Assembly (NCBI GenBank): GCA_035772735.1
Contig: JASDFA010000010.1
Span: 94,570,001 to 94,634,000, forward strand
Source: Datura wrightii
Taxonomy: Eukaryota > Streptophyta > Magnoliopsida > Solanales > Solanaceae
DNA: 64,000 bases
Direction of reading: 5' to 3'
Positions 1 to 10,342 of this stretch are shown in pieces. Below the pieces are notes generated by a model. The model worked only from the letters and a program-made list of their open reading frames with translations. It was not told the DNA's origin and searched no databases. Positions within the stretch are counted from its first letter, which is position 1; every line of letters starts with the position of its first letter. The translations under genes were made by a program, and so were the position numbers.

Positions 1-894
1 ATTTATGTTCATGACTTATGATGTTATATTTTACAGTAGATTTAACCCAATGATCAGTTTTTTTGTTTTACTTACGATACCAGTCATATGGTTTATATTT
101 CTAAAGATTGGGTCACTATGTTCAGTTATGATAATCGGCTTATGACTATTTACATCTCAGATATATTTTTAAGAATGTAGGCCTTACTCTAATGATCTAA
201 CTAATTTATAATAATATGCATAATTTCAATTAATATTTGTTAACCGAGATTTTACTTACCTTGAATACTCAGTATATTAAAAGTACTGACCACATACTTT
301 ATGCTATATCATTTCATGATATCGGTTCAGGTGACTAGTTCAGTCCCACCGATAGCTCAATCCATCTCAGTCTAGTTAGCCCTGTTATGCATGATTTAAA
401 TTAATATTTGTTAAGCATGTTTTTACTTACCTGGCATACTCAGTACATACAAAGCATTGACCACATACTCTATGTTATATCATTTCATGATATAGGTTCA
501 GGTAATCCAGTTCAGTTCTGCCAATAGTTGCTCCAATCTCAGTCCAGTTAACCATGTTATGTGAGTCCTTATCTTTCGGGGATATTCAATTAGTTGTGTT
601 ATGTCAATTTTGTTTCATACTTAGAGATAGCTAGGAGGTTTTCCTAGCATCTCATTAGTTAGTAGAGGTTTTTCAGTCATGGACTAGTATGTTCAGTTTT
701 GAGGTTCAGTGTTGTGATGTATCATTTGATATACGCTTGTGTTATCTAGACTTCTGCTTATTCATGTTTATGTTATTAGTTTTCGCTTTAACATATTCTC
801 TTTAGTTGCAATGTTCATGCCTTGGGTCAACTTGGAGTCATTCGTGATTCTAGGTCCTATATTTCAATTCAAGATCCTAACTCGACTCGTGGCA
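1..894 (+). mobile_element. 3' part of a Ty3-type LTR (family D), cut by the window start
   Basis: This stretch aligns base for base, with a few percent differences, to the last 0.9 kb of the complete family-D LTR at 55160-57561. It ends in CA at 894, directly against the satellite unit. Its internal region would lie off the left edge. The same LTR end joins the same base of the satellite unit at 57561/57562, so this is one ancestral insertion that was later duplicated, not two independent ones. The opposite orientation is excluded because the PPT and pol of the second copy lie on the plus strand. Confidence 0.8.
219..560 (+). repeat. Tandem duplication inside LTR D (period about 171 bp)
   Basis: Two adjacent diverged copies each run from CATAATTT/CATGATTT through a conserved block (CTTACTT, ACTCAGTA, ACTGACCACATACT, ATCATTTCATGATAT, GGTTCAGGT) to a CCAGTTAACC/CTAGTTAGCC end. 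The copies start near 219 and 390. The block resembles the single R/polyadenylation-like segment of family-B LTRs (for example 44157-44240), so family D seems to have doubled that segment. Confidence 0.7.
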
Positions 895-2419
895 CATTAT
901 AAGCTAGTCATGAAATAGGAAACTTATAACTTTAATAATAGGATGATGTTCTTTTTGGAAAATATCTAAATTTTCATTGTAATATCATGAACTTCTCAAT
1001 TTATTGTTTGTCATTTTACTTATTTATTCTTGACTATGACATAAAACTAATTGTTATACTTATGTTTGAGCTCCGTTGATTGTCCTGACTAAAAATAAGA
1101 CTTTTTCCTAGTGATGCGAGTATGATTGGACCTACGACAACAAAGGAAAAAATGAATCAATCTTGTTAAATATAAGATCAATTTGTCTCCTAGTTCCCTA
1201 TTTTCCTGAACTTATGAATTAGTAGTGAAATTGTCACAAAATTTATATATTTCCCAATTGAAAAAGTTAATAAGTGAAATTTTTATAGGACTGGAGACAA
1301 TTTAAATTAGATGTATTATTCATCAAGAGAATGGTCTTGCAACTAACATATCATAATATAAAAATGGTCATTCCATAAGAAATTCAAGTAAAATATAGGC
1401 GGATACCCAATTTTACAGAACAAGCAATCTACAATCTTTAACAAATCACCCCTGCAAGCTTCACAGGCAATGTTCGAAGTTTAAGGAGTTATTATTGTTA
1501 AAGTTTGAGAACAAGCAGAGGTTGCTGTTGGGTTTGTACAACACGGTGACAAAGAAAGAGATCTAGCAGTAACGCTAAAAAATGGTGGCAGGGTGCAATA
1601 AATAATTATATTACATGAATTGAACACGGACATATGAGATCCAATGTATATTTTATGAGTATTTATTTAGTTAGTATATGCATCCTAATTAGAAAAACAC
1701 TACGTGAAATGTGATAGACTAAAATTGTGGCAAAAGACTTACTAGTTATTGATTGATTAATTATATTCTTTTGTTTGGTCGGGATTACTATCAATTGCAT
1801 AAATACGTTTATTGTATAAAACCCGAAATTTTACAATTATAACTAGGTTTTGGGGGTAATCGAGGTGTCCTGATTAGTTTGGGCACATAACGACAAATTT
1901 CTTGGTCTACAGGCTTCCTCTAACCAATACATGTATATGGTACCTCTTTCCATGAAAGTTTTGACATATGAAAAGAAATCATAGTGTTTTTTCCTCTATT
2001 AGAATTTGAACATAAGACTGCATGACTCTTGTACTTTCTTGACCGCATACAACACCGTCCATTTATGAAATCTTAAAAGGATACATATAATAAGATTGAC
2101 TGGTGTTAAATATAATATCCTTCATATATCATTAAAATGACAACAATAACATATATAGATGAACAATGAGAATGAAATTCATAACTAGCAAATGCTATTA
2201 AATGACAAGATGAAAAAAAAAAGTATTATATGCTTAATTAACTTCCTAAGCATGTCCATCATTCTCTTCTCCATCAATGTAATAATTACAAGAAATTTAC
2301 TTTTAATTGAGTTGTTTCTTCCTTTCATTAAGGCTGGTCCTCTTATCGACAAATAACTTTAACACACCATGAATTTCTCTAACATCATGTTTATCGAATC
2401 AATTTTTTTCCTGAATAAT

Positions 2420-2611
2420 CTAGTTGAAGAGGTTCTCCATTTCCTTCTCCTTAGTTGATTTCTCTATTTTGTTAATACAATTATCATGGACATTCACTAT
2501 TAATTCAAGGTACTTCTCATGCTTGACCGACTTGTTCAACCTTTTGTTCTTATAAAAAGCTAAATAATCTTTTACTATATCTTTAGCCTGGGATAGAGAT
2601 GCAAAAAGCAT
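2420..2611 (-). pseudogene. Coding-like fragment, left hairpin arm (unrecognised protein)
   Basis: A 63-codon open frame is rich in Lys, Glu and Asn and begins MLFASLSQAKDIVKDYLAF. It ends at a TAG whose aligned codon in most right arms is CAA (Gln). Beyond this stop the frame stays recognisable (a FDKHDV-type segment, then a KQLNENE-like segment) in other copies, so the ancestral fragment was probably about 120 residues. I do not recognise a family. Conservation of the frame across arms may only reflect array homogenisation. Confidence 0.4.
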
Positions 2612-2941
2612 TGTTTATTCCTAGAGTTAAAACAACTAGACCGATTTCTATATCACATAGAATAGACATCTCTTTTGCTTACTTATATAGTGATTCTAAT
2701 GTCTTATCAAGAATTAATTATTTCATTATAGATCGAGATTCCTATTAGTCATAACCCCCTTTCTTCTTCTTCTTCTTCTTATTTTTTACCCAAATATGAA
2801 TAGAAATGGGGAATCTCGATCTAATAATGGAAAATTTTATTCTAGATAAGTCATTAGAATAACTATATAAGAAAGCAAAAGAGATATCTATTCTATGTGA
2901 TATAGAAATCGGTCTAATTATTTTTACACCATGAGTAAACA

Positions 2942-3133
2942 ATGCTTTTAGTATCTCTATCCCAGGCTAAAGATATAGTAAAGGACTATTTAGCTTTTTC
3001 TAAGAACGAAAGGCTAAACAATTCATTCAAGCATGAAAACTACCTTGAACTAACAGTAAATGCCCATGAAAATTATGTTAACATAATAGAGAAACTGGTA
3101 AAGGTAAAGAAAACGGAGAACCTCTTCAACTAA
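2942..3133 (+). pseudogene. Coding-like fragment, right hairpin arm
   Basis: This is the mirror copy of 2420-2611, starting at an ATG that follows AAACA. The 63 codons end at TAA where the copies at 7097 and 19956 read CAA, so those two run further. Relative to the left arm it lacks about 17 nt near 3215, which changes the downstream frame. It is a relic, not a credible gene. Confidence 0.4.
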
Positions 3134-3263
3134 ATTGTTGAGGCAGAAAAACGATTTGATTAACATGATGTTAGAGAAATTAATGGTTTATTAAAGTTGT
3201 CTTTCATTAAGAGGACAAACCTTAACTCAATGAAAATGAAATTGCTTCTGGTTACAACATTGT

Positions 3264-3312
<49 letters not shown>

Positions 3313-3335
3313 TAGATGGATATATGGATGGATGA
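3264..3335. repeat. (GA)n microsatellite followed by GATG/GATA steps
   Basis: A pure and near-pure GA tract lies directly at the outer edge of the right hairpin arm and is followed by GATAGATGGATATATGGATG. The same tract occupies the same place in copies 2, 3, 4 and the second array, with different lengths. Confidence 0.9.
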
Positions 3336-5599
3336 AATGGCCATTAAATAATTGAAAGTTTATTCACATAATTTGGCAATTTTAGGAATAAAATAATTGC
3401 ATAATATTGTTTTAAAGGTATTTATTAATTACAATCCTAAATAGAATAATATCCTGAGCTGGTAAATGCAAATGGTCAATATTTTATACAACATCTTGGG
3501 TGTATTAAGTTAGAAACATACTCTAATTAATTTTTCACGAAAATATATAGAATATCTTACCAAAGTTAAAAAAAAAAAACTAAATATATCTCTTTCGGTT
3601 TCATTTTATCAATTCATTAATGAATTTCTTATTAAGGTACATTAGAAATAATGATCCAAGGTTAACATAAACTTAGTTATAGTTCTAGCTTGTTAAAAAT
3701 CTTACTAGTTAAATAAAGCCAAATATTATAAAGATTTTATTATGTGAACTATTGAATATTAACGTAATTATAACGTTCTAAATATTATTATTCCATAATC
3801 CATGAAATTGGATAAAAAACAACTAGCTTATACACTGAGGGTGTTATTTATTTGTGTTATTGGAGAAATTAATACCTATACAAATTTTTTTCTAAAATAA
3901 TGTGTTTTGTTAGTCTCTTCATATAATTATAAATCCCACAAAATTGATGCAACGTACGGCTGGAAGTACTAAATAGATAATAGTCGTCTTAACTACAGTG
4001 TAACTCTATGTACTATTATATATATGCAGGATAAAATATAGAAAAGGAATATATCTGTGGAAATTAAAATTTAGTTTTACTTCAATTGTTGGGAAGCATT
4101 GCAGTAAGCACAGTAAGATCAATCCTCATCATTGGTATTTAGGGTAGATCGACGATGTTGCCGAGTATATGCGTTTCCAATACTTAGTCTACACTTTCTG
4201 CACCTTTCCAAGCAGAAAATTAGTCCTTGTTATTTTCCTTTAGGTTAGGATTAGGAGGGACAATTCGAGAATCTCCAATTTTGAGTTCGTTGAATTTCAT
4301 TGATGTTTAATCTAAAGATTGTGAGCCCTATTGATTGTTACTTTAAAATCTTGAATTTATTATTTTATTTGGAATTCAAATCAATTTTAAAACCCTGTTT
4401 CTAGATTTAGATGGTGAAAATCATATTAGAAGGGTAATCCTCAATTGACGAACAAGTTTAAAGAAGTTGTTTTAATTTGTTTTTGTAAAAATTTTATAGT
4501 GGTGTTATTTAAACCTAATGGAGATAGTCTAAGCAGGGTTCCTATAATATATGAAGTTGTTTGGTAGATATTTGGACTAATATTGAAAATATATTATGAC
4601 TAAAAATAAAAAAAAAGATTCATCAATGTAGCTAGCAATGTATATAAACTTTTAAATATTGTATAGAAGGAGGACAAACAAAGAAATTTGGTTTATCTGT
4701 ATTTGAATCAATAAGAAATACTAAAGGTTTGAAATTAATTTCTTATTTCCCATGCTTGTGAGTAATAGTTAACATCTATGTCACTCATACAGTCCTCCAA
4801 CTTAAAAGTATTCAACATGAAGCTCCATTTCCCTAATAAAAACAAATGTAGTACCAATAATACCTTATGATAGAGTAGTTAAACATGAATTTTTCCATCT
4901 TTTAGATGTTTTAGGATAATGTGCTTCACTAGATATATATTTGGCGGGTTTAAAATTTTGTATTAGTCTCATCTCGAGAGCTCAACCTTTAACCTAGATT
5001 TCGTATGTTAGTTTGGAAGCATACCCTCCTCACATGATAAGCTAGTCATGAAGTAGTAGACTTTAACTTTAATTACATGATGAAGTTTCATTTTCTGGAA
5101 AAGATCTAAATTTGTATTTTACCTTCAGGAATTGCTCAATTTCTTCTGTTATTCTCTTATTTACTTTTGGCTATGACTTAAAATTAATTATTGTGCTTGA
5201 GTTGGAGCTTTGTTGATGGTCAAGACTAAAAATAGGACTGTTCCTTGTGATGTAAGTATCATTATACCTAATATAATGGATGAAAAATTATTCAAATTTG
5301 CAATATATAGGCATCAATTGGTTTCCTAGTCCTTTATTTAAACGATCTTGTGAATTAGTGGCCAAATTTCCAAAAAAATTCTGTATTTCCCAATTGGAAA
5401 AGGTAATAAGTGAAATTTGTAGATAGTATCGGATACAATTCAAATATGTAGTATTACACATAGAGAGGATGTACTTTCAACTAACATATCACAGGATATA
5501 ATGGTCATTCCATATGAATTTCAAGTAAACATAGGTGGACCGCCAATTTTATGCAACAAGCATTCTACGATCTTCAAAAAATCACCCCTTTGAGCTACA

Positions 5600-5755
5600 C
5601 AAGCAATAGTAGAAGTAAAAGGAGTTACGATAGTCAAATTTTATGAAGGAGAAGAGGTTGTTGTTGTTGGGTTTGTACAGCACAACAACAATGACAATGA
5701 TGATTATAGAGAAAGAGATCTAGTGGTAATACTACAGAATGGTGACACTGCGTAA
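5600..5755 (+). pseudogene. Exon-like relic within the satellite unit
   Basis: A frame of 51 codons runs without a stop from a CAA at 5600 to TAA at 5753 and contains the segment VEVKGVTIVKFYEGEEVV, then GFVQH, an Asn/Asp run and YRERDLVVIL. The equivalents near 1460-1605, 18475-18615, 22640-22790, 29025-29170, 32275-32420, 58120-58255 and 62275-62425 keep the same reading with stops or indels. It looks like the 3' end of a captured coding sequence. I do not recognise the family. It is too short to trust alone. Confidence 0.3.
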
Positions 5756-6577
5756 TAAATAACTATAGTGCATGAGTGAAAACAAAGTCTATGAGATTCA
5801 ATATATATTTTGTAGGTATTTGTTTGGTTAGTATACTCATCCTAATTGGAGAAAAACTATGTGAAAAGTGATTGACTAAAATTGTGGCAAAAGAATTACT
5901 AGTTATTCATTGATTAATGATATTCATTTGTGTGGTCGGGATTACTATCCATTGCATAAATAGGTTTTGTGTATAAAATTGGAAATTTTACAATTATAGC
6001 TAGGATTTGGGGTTAATCGAGGTTTAGTGATTAGTTTGGACACATATCGACACATTTCTTGGTCTACATGCTTCCTCTAACCAATACATGTATATGGTAC
6101 CTCTATCCATGAAAGTTTTGACATATGAAAAGAAATCATAGTGTTTTTTCCTCTATTAGAATTTGAACATAAGACTGCATGACTCTTATACTTTCTTGAC
6201 GGCATATAACACCGTCCATTTATGAAATCTTAAAAGGATACACATAATAAGATTGACTGGAGTTAAATATAATATCCTTCATATATCATTAAAATGACAA
6301 CAATAACATATATAGATGAACAATGAAAATGAGATTCATAACTAGGAAATGCTATTAAATGACAAGATGAAAAAATAAAAGTATTATATGCTTAATGAAC
6401 TTCCTTAGCATGTCCACCATTCTCTTCTCCATCAATGTTATAATTACAAGAAATTTCATTTTCATTGAATTGTTTTTTTCTTTCGCTAAGGGTAGATCTC
6501 TTATCGACAAATAACTTTAACACACCATTAATTTCTCTAACATCATGTTTATCGAATCAATTTTTTGCCTCAATAAT

Positions 6578-6769
6578 TTAGTTGAAGAGGTTCTCCATTT
6601 CCTTCTCCTTAGCAGATTTCTCTGTTTTGTTAATATAATTTTCATGGGCATTCACTATTAATTCAAGGTAGTTCTCAGGCTTGACCGACTTGTTCAGCCT
6701 TTTGTTGTTACAAAAAGCTATATAATCTTTTACTATACCTTTGTCCTGAGATAGAGATGCCAAAATCAT
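6578..6769 (-). pseudogene. Coding-like fragment, left arm of copy 2
   Basis: A 63-codon frame homologous to 2420-2611 (MILASLSQDKGIVKDYIAF at the start). It stops at the same position of the arm. Confidence 0.35.
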
Positions 6770-7096
6770 TGTTAACTCCTAGAGTAAAAACAATTAGACC
6801 GATTCCTATATCACATAGAATAGACATCGTTTTTTCTTACTAATATAGTGATTCTAATGTCTTATCTAGAATTAAATATTTTGTTATCGATCGAGATTCC
6901 TAGTAGTAGTAACCCCCTTTCTTCTTCTTTTTCTTATTTTTTACCCAAATATGAATAGAAATGGGGAATCTCGATCTAATAATAGAAAGTTTTATTCTAG
7001 ATAAGTCATTAGAATAACTATATAAGAAAGCAAAAGAGATATTTATTCTATGTGATATAGAAATCGGTCTAATTATTTTTACACCATAAGTAAACA

Positions 7097-7309
7097 ATGC
7101 TTTTGGTATCTCTATCCCAGGCTAAAGATACAGTAAAGGACTATTTAGCTTTTTCTAAGAACGAAAGGCTAAACAATTCATTCAAGCATGAAAACTACCT
7201 TGAACTAATAGTAAATGCCCATGAAAATTATGATAACATAATAGAGAAACTGGTAAAGGTAAAGAAAACGGAGAACCTCTTCAACCAAATTGTTGAGGCC
7301 GAAAAATGA
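7097..7309 (+). pseudogene. Coding-like fragment, right arm of copy 2
   Basis: A 70-codon frame. The codon that is TAA in copy 1 is CAA here, so the frame continues through LFNQIVEAEK before a TGA. This supports the reading that the shorter frames are truncated by a point change. Confidence 0.35.
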
Positions 7310-7420
7310 TTTGATTAACAAGATGTTAGAGAAATTAATGGTTTATTAAAGTTATCATTCATTAAGAGGACAAACCTTAACCCAATGAAAATGAAATTGC
7401 TTCTGGTTACAACATTATAG

Positions 7421-7472
7421 ACAGAGAAAGAGAGAGAGAGAGAGAAAGAGATAGATAGATAGATGGATGGAT
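7421..7472. repeat. (GA)n microsatellite, copy 2
   Basis: A shorter and more interrupted GA tract beside the right hairpin arm, followed by (GATA)/(GATG) steps. Confidence 0.85.
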
Positions 7473-8150
7473 GAAATGACCATTAAATAATTGAAAGTTT
7501 ATTCACATAATTTGGCAATTTTAGGAATAAAATAATTGCATCATCTTGTTTTAAAGGTATTTATTAATTACAATCCTAAATAGAATAATATCCTTAGCTG
7601 CTAAATCAAATGGTCAACTTTTTATACAACATCTTGGGTGTATTAAGTTAGAAACATACTCTAATTAATTTTTCACGAAAATATATAGAATATCTTACAA
7701 AAGTTTAAAAAAAAAGAAAATTAAATATATCTCTTTCGGTTTCATTTTATCAATTCATTAAGAAATTTCTTATTAAGGTACATTAGAAATAATGATCCAA
7801 GGTTAACATAAACTTAGTTATAGTTCTAGCTTGTTAAAATTCTTAGTAGTTAAATAAAATCAAATATTATAAGGATTTTATTATGTGAACTATTGAATAT
7901 TAACGTAATTATAACGTTCTAAATATTATTATTCCACAATCCATAAAATTGGATAAAAAACAACTAGCTTATACACTAAGGGTGTTATTTATTTGTGTTA
8001 TTGGAGAAATTAATACCTATACAAATTTTTTTCTAAAATAATGTGTTTTGTTAGTCTCTTCATATAATTATAAATCCCACAAAATTGATGCAACGTATGG
8101 CTGGCAGTAGTAAATAGATAATAGTCGTATTAACTAATGTGTAACTCAAT

Positions 8151-8155
8151 GTACT
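8151..8155. repeat. Target site duplication of element A (left)
   Basis: GTACT, repeated at 16866-16870. Uninterrupted satellite copies show a single GTACT here (for example TATGTACTATTATATATATG near 21041). Confidence 0.9.
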
Positions 8156-8959
8156 TGTCACACCCCGCCTTGGGGGGTATGACTTTCACCTGGTGCCCTA
8201 CTAGGACCTGAACTTGCCGAAGAACAACTTCACATACCTTAACCTCGAGTTATCTGACTGTCGGACGAGGCTCAGTCAGTATTCCAACTAAATCTGCCAA
8301 CTGCATTCATAAAAACGTCAATTAGTACTAAATACAACACTATTCTGAAGGATGGCGTCACTTTCGACATAATTATAGCCTAAACTTAGGCTTATCGAAA
8401 GACGGTCAAAAACTTGCTATTTTCCGGAGGTCCAGAAGGGAGAAGTATTCACTTTATGGCTAGGAGCACATACACACTAGTTTGGAGCAATTCCACTTAC
8501 CTTAGTCCGGTAGCTCGACGATTCGTCGGCGGTATTTCGCAAAAAAAAATCCGTAGGAATGCTCCCTTCTGCTAAATACCTCGGTATCTGGAGTTAATTT
8601 ATGTTTGGACTACGTTTGGCAGCGTAATCGAATGATTATATATTAACCTTCTTCGTCCCTCTCTGTTTTCTACGTTTCTCTGGAAATTTTCAATGATTTA
8701 AATGAAATTAAACCGAAGCGGGGCTTTATATACTTGGGCCTGGACAGGCCCAACGTGTCACGGAGCCAACGCGGAGGCTCCACCTCCGTGACATGTTGCC
8801 ATCGCGGAGGGGCTCTGCCCGGGCTCCTTCTGCGATGGTTTGACAGGCTACTCGTCCGATCCTTTCTCGGGCCTTTCCCTAGCAAGTATGGCTTTCAAAT
8901 ATGCTTAACCAACACGCGAATAGGCCATCTAGGTGCCGGGAATCTTACAGGGTATAACA
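8156..8959 (-). repeat. 3' LTR of element A, internally deleted
   Basis: Only 804 bp remain, against 2652 bp in the 5' LTR. The sequence follows the 5' LTR to ACCTGAACT (about 8216), then jumps to TGCCGAAGAAC, matching 16119 onward. GAACT is present at both ends of the missing segment. The aligned parts differ at several percent of sites, so the insertion is not recent. Confidence 0.9.
8725..8733 (-). promoter_or_regulatory. TATA-like box in the 3' LTR of A
   Basis: On the minus strand it reads GTATATAAA, just downstream of a GC-rich segment with the CCAGGCCCAA context. The same box occurs in the 5' LTR (16631-16640) and the solo LTR (39137-39145). Confidence 0.55.
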
Positions 8960-8975
8960 TTCTCCCCCCCTTAAG
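8960..8975 (-). promoter_or_regulatory. Polypurine tract of element A
   Basis: On the minus strand CTTAAGGGGGGGAGAA lies directly against the start of the 3' LTR. It is the plus-strand primer site of LTR elements. Confidence 0.85.
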
Positions 8976-9220
8976 AACATTCGTCCTCAAATGGAAACTG
9001 CTATCTAGAGGACTTTTCAACTTGTTTCTAGGAAAATTTCGGCAGAGTTTCCCTTGTAATATGGACAATCCCGAGAACCTGAAATGCAGAAAAGTCCAAT
9101 ACAGGTACTGCACACAATACTTAAGATTCACTGCATAGCTAAACATCAATCTTTCTCATTTATACATACACAACTATAAGGTACTGCACAAATAATAACA
9201 CGGACATACCTGTCGCCTGA

Positions 9221-9403
9221 CTAGGCCTGGAATAAGTGAGGATATTTAGCTTTGATATCTTCCTCCGCTTCCCACTTCATATCCTCTCGGTTCTTATTAC
9301 GCCACAACACTTTGACAGACGCAATATCTTTAGTCCTCAATCTGCGAATCTGTCTGTCTAAGATGGCTACTGGAACCTCTTCATAGGCCAGCTCTTCCGT
9401 AAC
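9221..9403 (-). pseudogene. Element A: C-terminal chromodomain-like segment of pol
   Basis: The segment continues in the integrase frame after a TAG. It contains the blocks EEVPVAILDRQIRRLR, ASVKVLWRN and KYPHLFQA before a TAG at 9221. This C-terminal block follows integrase in Tekay/Del-type chromoviruses, where it is thought to help target chromatin. Confidence 0.75.
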
Positions 9404-10342
9404 CTAGATATCCTGGACTAGGACTGCTCTGGATGGGTCTCCTATGTATTTCCTCAGCATAGACACATGAAAGACCGGATGAACGGATTCCAATTCTGGG
9501 GGCAAGTTCAGCTCATATGCTACTCGGCCTATCCTTCGATGAATTTGATAAGGCCCAACAAACCTCGGACTAAGCTTACCTTTCTTGCCGAATCTCATCA
9601 CCCCTTTCATCGGAGATACTTTCAGAAATACCCAGTCATTTACATTAAATTCTAAGTCTCTGCGCCGCACATCGGCATATGATTTTTGGCGGCTCTGTGC
9701 AGTCAGTAAGCGTTCTCTGATAAGCTTTATCTTTTCCTCTGACTGTTGAATAATGTTTGGCCCAATTAACGCCGATTCCCCTACTTCAAACCAGCCAATC
9801 GGCGATCTGCATTTTCGCCCATATAATGCCTCGAAAGGCGCCATCTGGATGGCTGATTGATAGCTGTTATTATAAGAAAATTCAATTAACGGCAAATGCT
9901 CGTCCCAGCTACCTCCAAAATCTAGCACACACGCTCGTAGCATGTCCTCGAGTGTCTGAATAGTGCGCTCATCCTGTCCATCTGTCTGAGGGTGGAATGC
10001 TGTGCTCAAATTAATCTGTGTTCCCATACCCCTCTGAAACGATTGCCAAAATCTAGCCGTAAACTGTGCTCCTCTGTCTGAAATAATGGATACTGGTACT
10101 CCATGCAACCTGACTATTTCTAGAATATACAACTCGGCATAATCTTCAGCCGAGAAAGTAATTCTCACTGGCAGGAAATGAGCTGATTTTGTCAATCTAT
10201 CAACTATCACCCATATAGAATCATGTTTGCGTCTAGCACGGGGTAATCCTACAACAAAATCCATATTTACTGCTTCCCATTTCCAGAGAGGCGCAACTAT
10301 GTCCTGAGTTAACCCACCTGGTTTCTGATGTTCTGCTTTCAC
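9404..10342 (-). pseudogene. Element A: integrase core and C-terminal region
   Basis: A 312-codon stretch of the pol frame between two TAG stops. The catalytic triad is visible: Asp28 in VNMDFVVGLP, Asp89 in IISDRGAQF and Glu125 in DGQDERTIQTLED, with 35 residues between the last two as in Ty3 integrases. It is followed by the MAPFEALYGRKCRSP and GPYQIHRRIG blocks typical of the family. The start shown is only the first Met after the TAG. In an intact element this is part of a polyprotein cleaved by protease. Confidence 0.85.

Larger units (their letters stand above)
2272..3265. repeat. Foldback (long inverted repeat) of unit copy 1
   Basis: The left arm 2272-2742 and right arm 2808-3265 are imperfect reverse complements around a loop of about 65 nt. 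The loop contains a (TTC)n run (2761-2780). The innermost pairing is AGATCGAGATTCC with GGAATCTCGATCT. Each arm carries a copy of the same coding-like fragment (minus strand 2420-2611, plus strand 2942-3133). A transcript through it would fold into a stem of about 450 bp, a possible source of small RNAs (inference). Confidence 0.85.
895..5032. repeat. 4.15 kb satellite unit, copy 1 (edge copy)
   Basis: This is the first of six head-to-tail copies, phased from the CATTATAAGCTAGTCATGAA anchor. It is about 4.14 kb long and about 70 percent AT by eye. Contents in order are a relic of coding-like sequence near 1440-1605, a hairpin (2272-3265), a (GA)n tract, and about 1.7 kb of AT-rich sequence with no gene I can support. 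Its first 1.3 kb shares diagnostic variants with the edge copy at 57562 that differ from the interior copies, as expected for the less homogenised edge of an array. Confidence 0.85.
6430..7419. repeat. Foldback of unit copy 2
   Basis: The left arm is 6430-6900 and the right arm about 6965-7419, with a loop containing a TTC-rich run. Organisation is the same as in copy 1, with an open frame in each arm reading outward from the loop side. Confidence 0.85.

Noticed and set aside
2761..2780. CRISPR-like or other prokaryotic repeat arrays
   Set aside because: The short repeats present are simple microsatellites (TTC, GA, TC, GATA). There are no regular repeat-spacer arrays.
2745..2942. 65-codon minus-strand frame across the hairpin loop (also 6900, 19759, 26153)
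   Set aside because: It translates the loop's TTC run into poly-Lys and overlaps the palindrome. It is an artefact of the inverted repeat.
4245..4262. Telomere-like GGTTAGGATTAGGAGGG
   Set aside because: Only two imperfect TTAGG steps with no tandem array. They occur once per satellite unit as ordinary sequence.
8734..9149. Open frames of 84-134 codons on both strands at the 3' LTR of element A
   Set aside because: They lie within LTR and PPT sequence and overlap in opposing frames. They reflect GC-rich composition, not genes.
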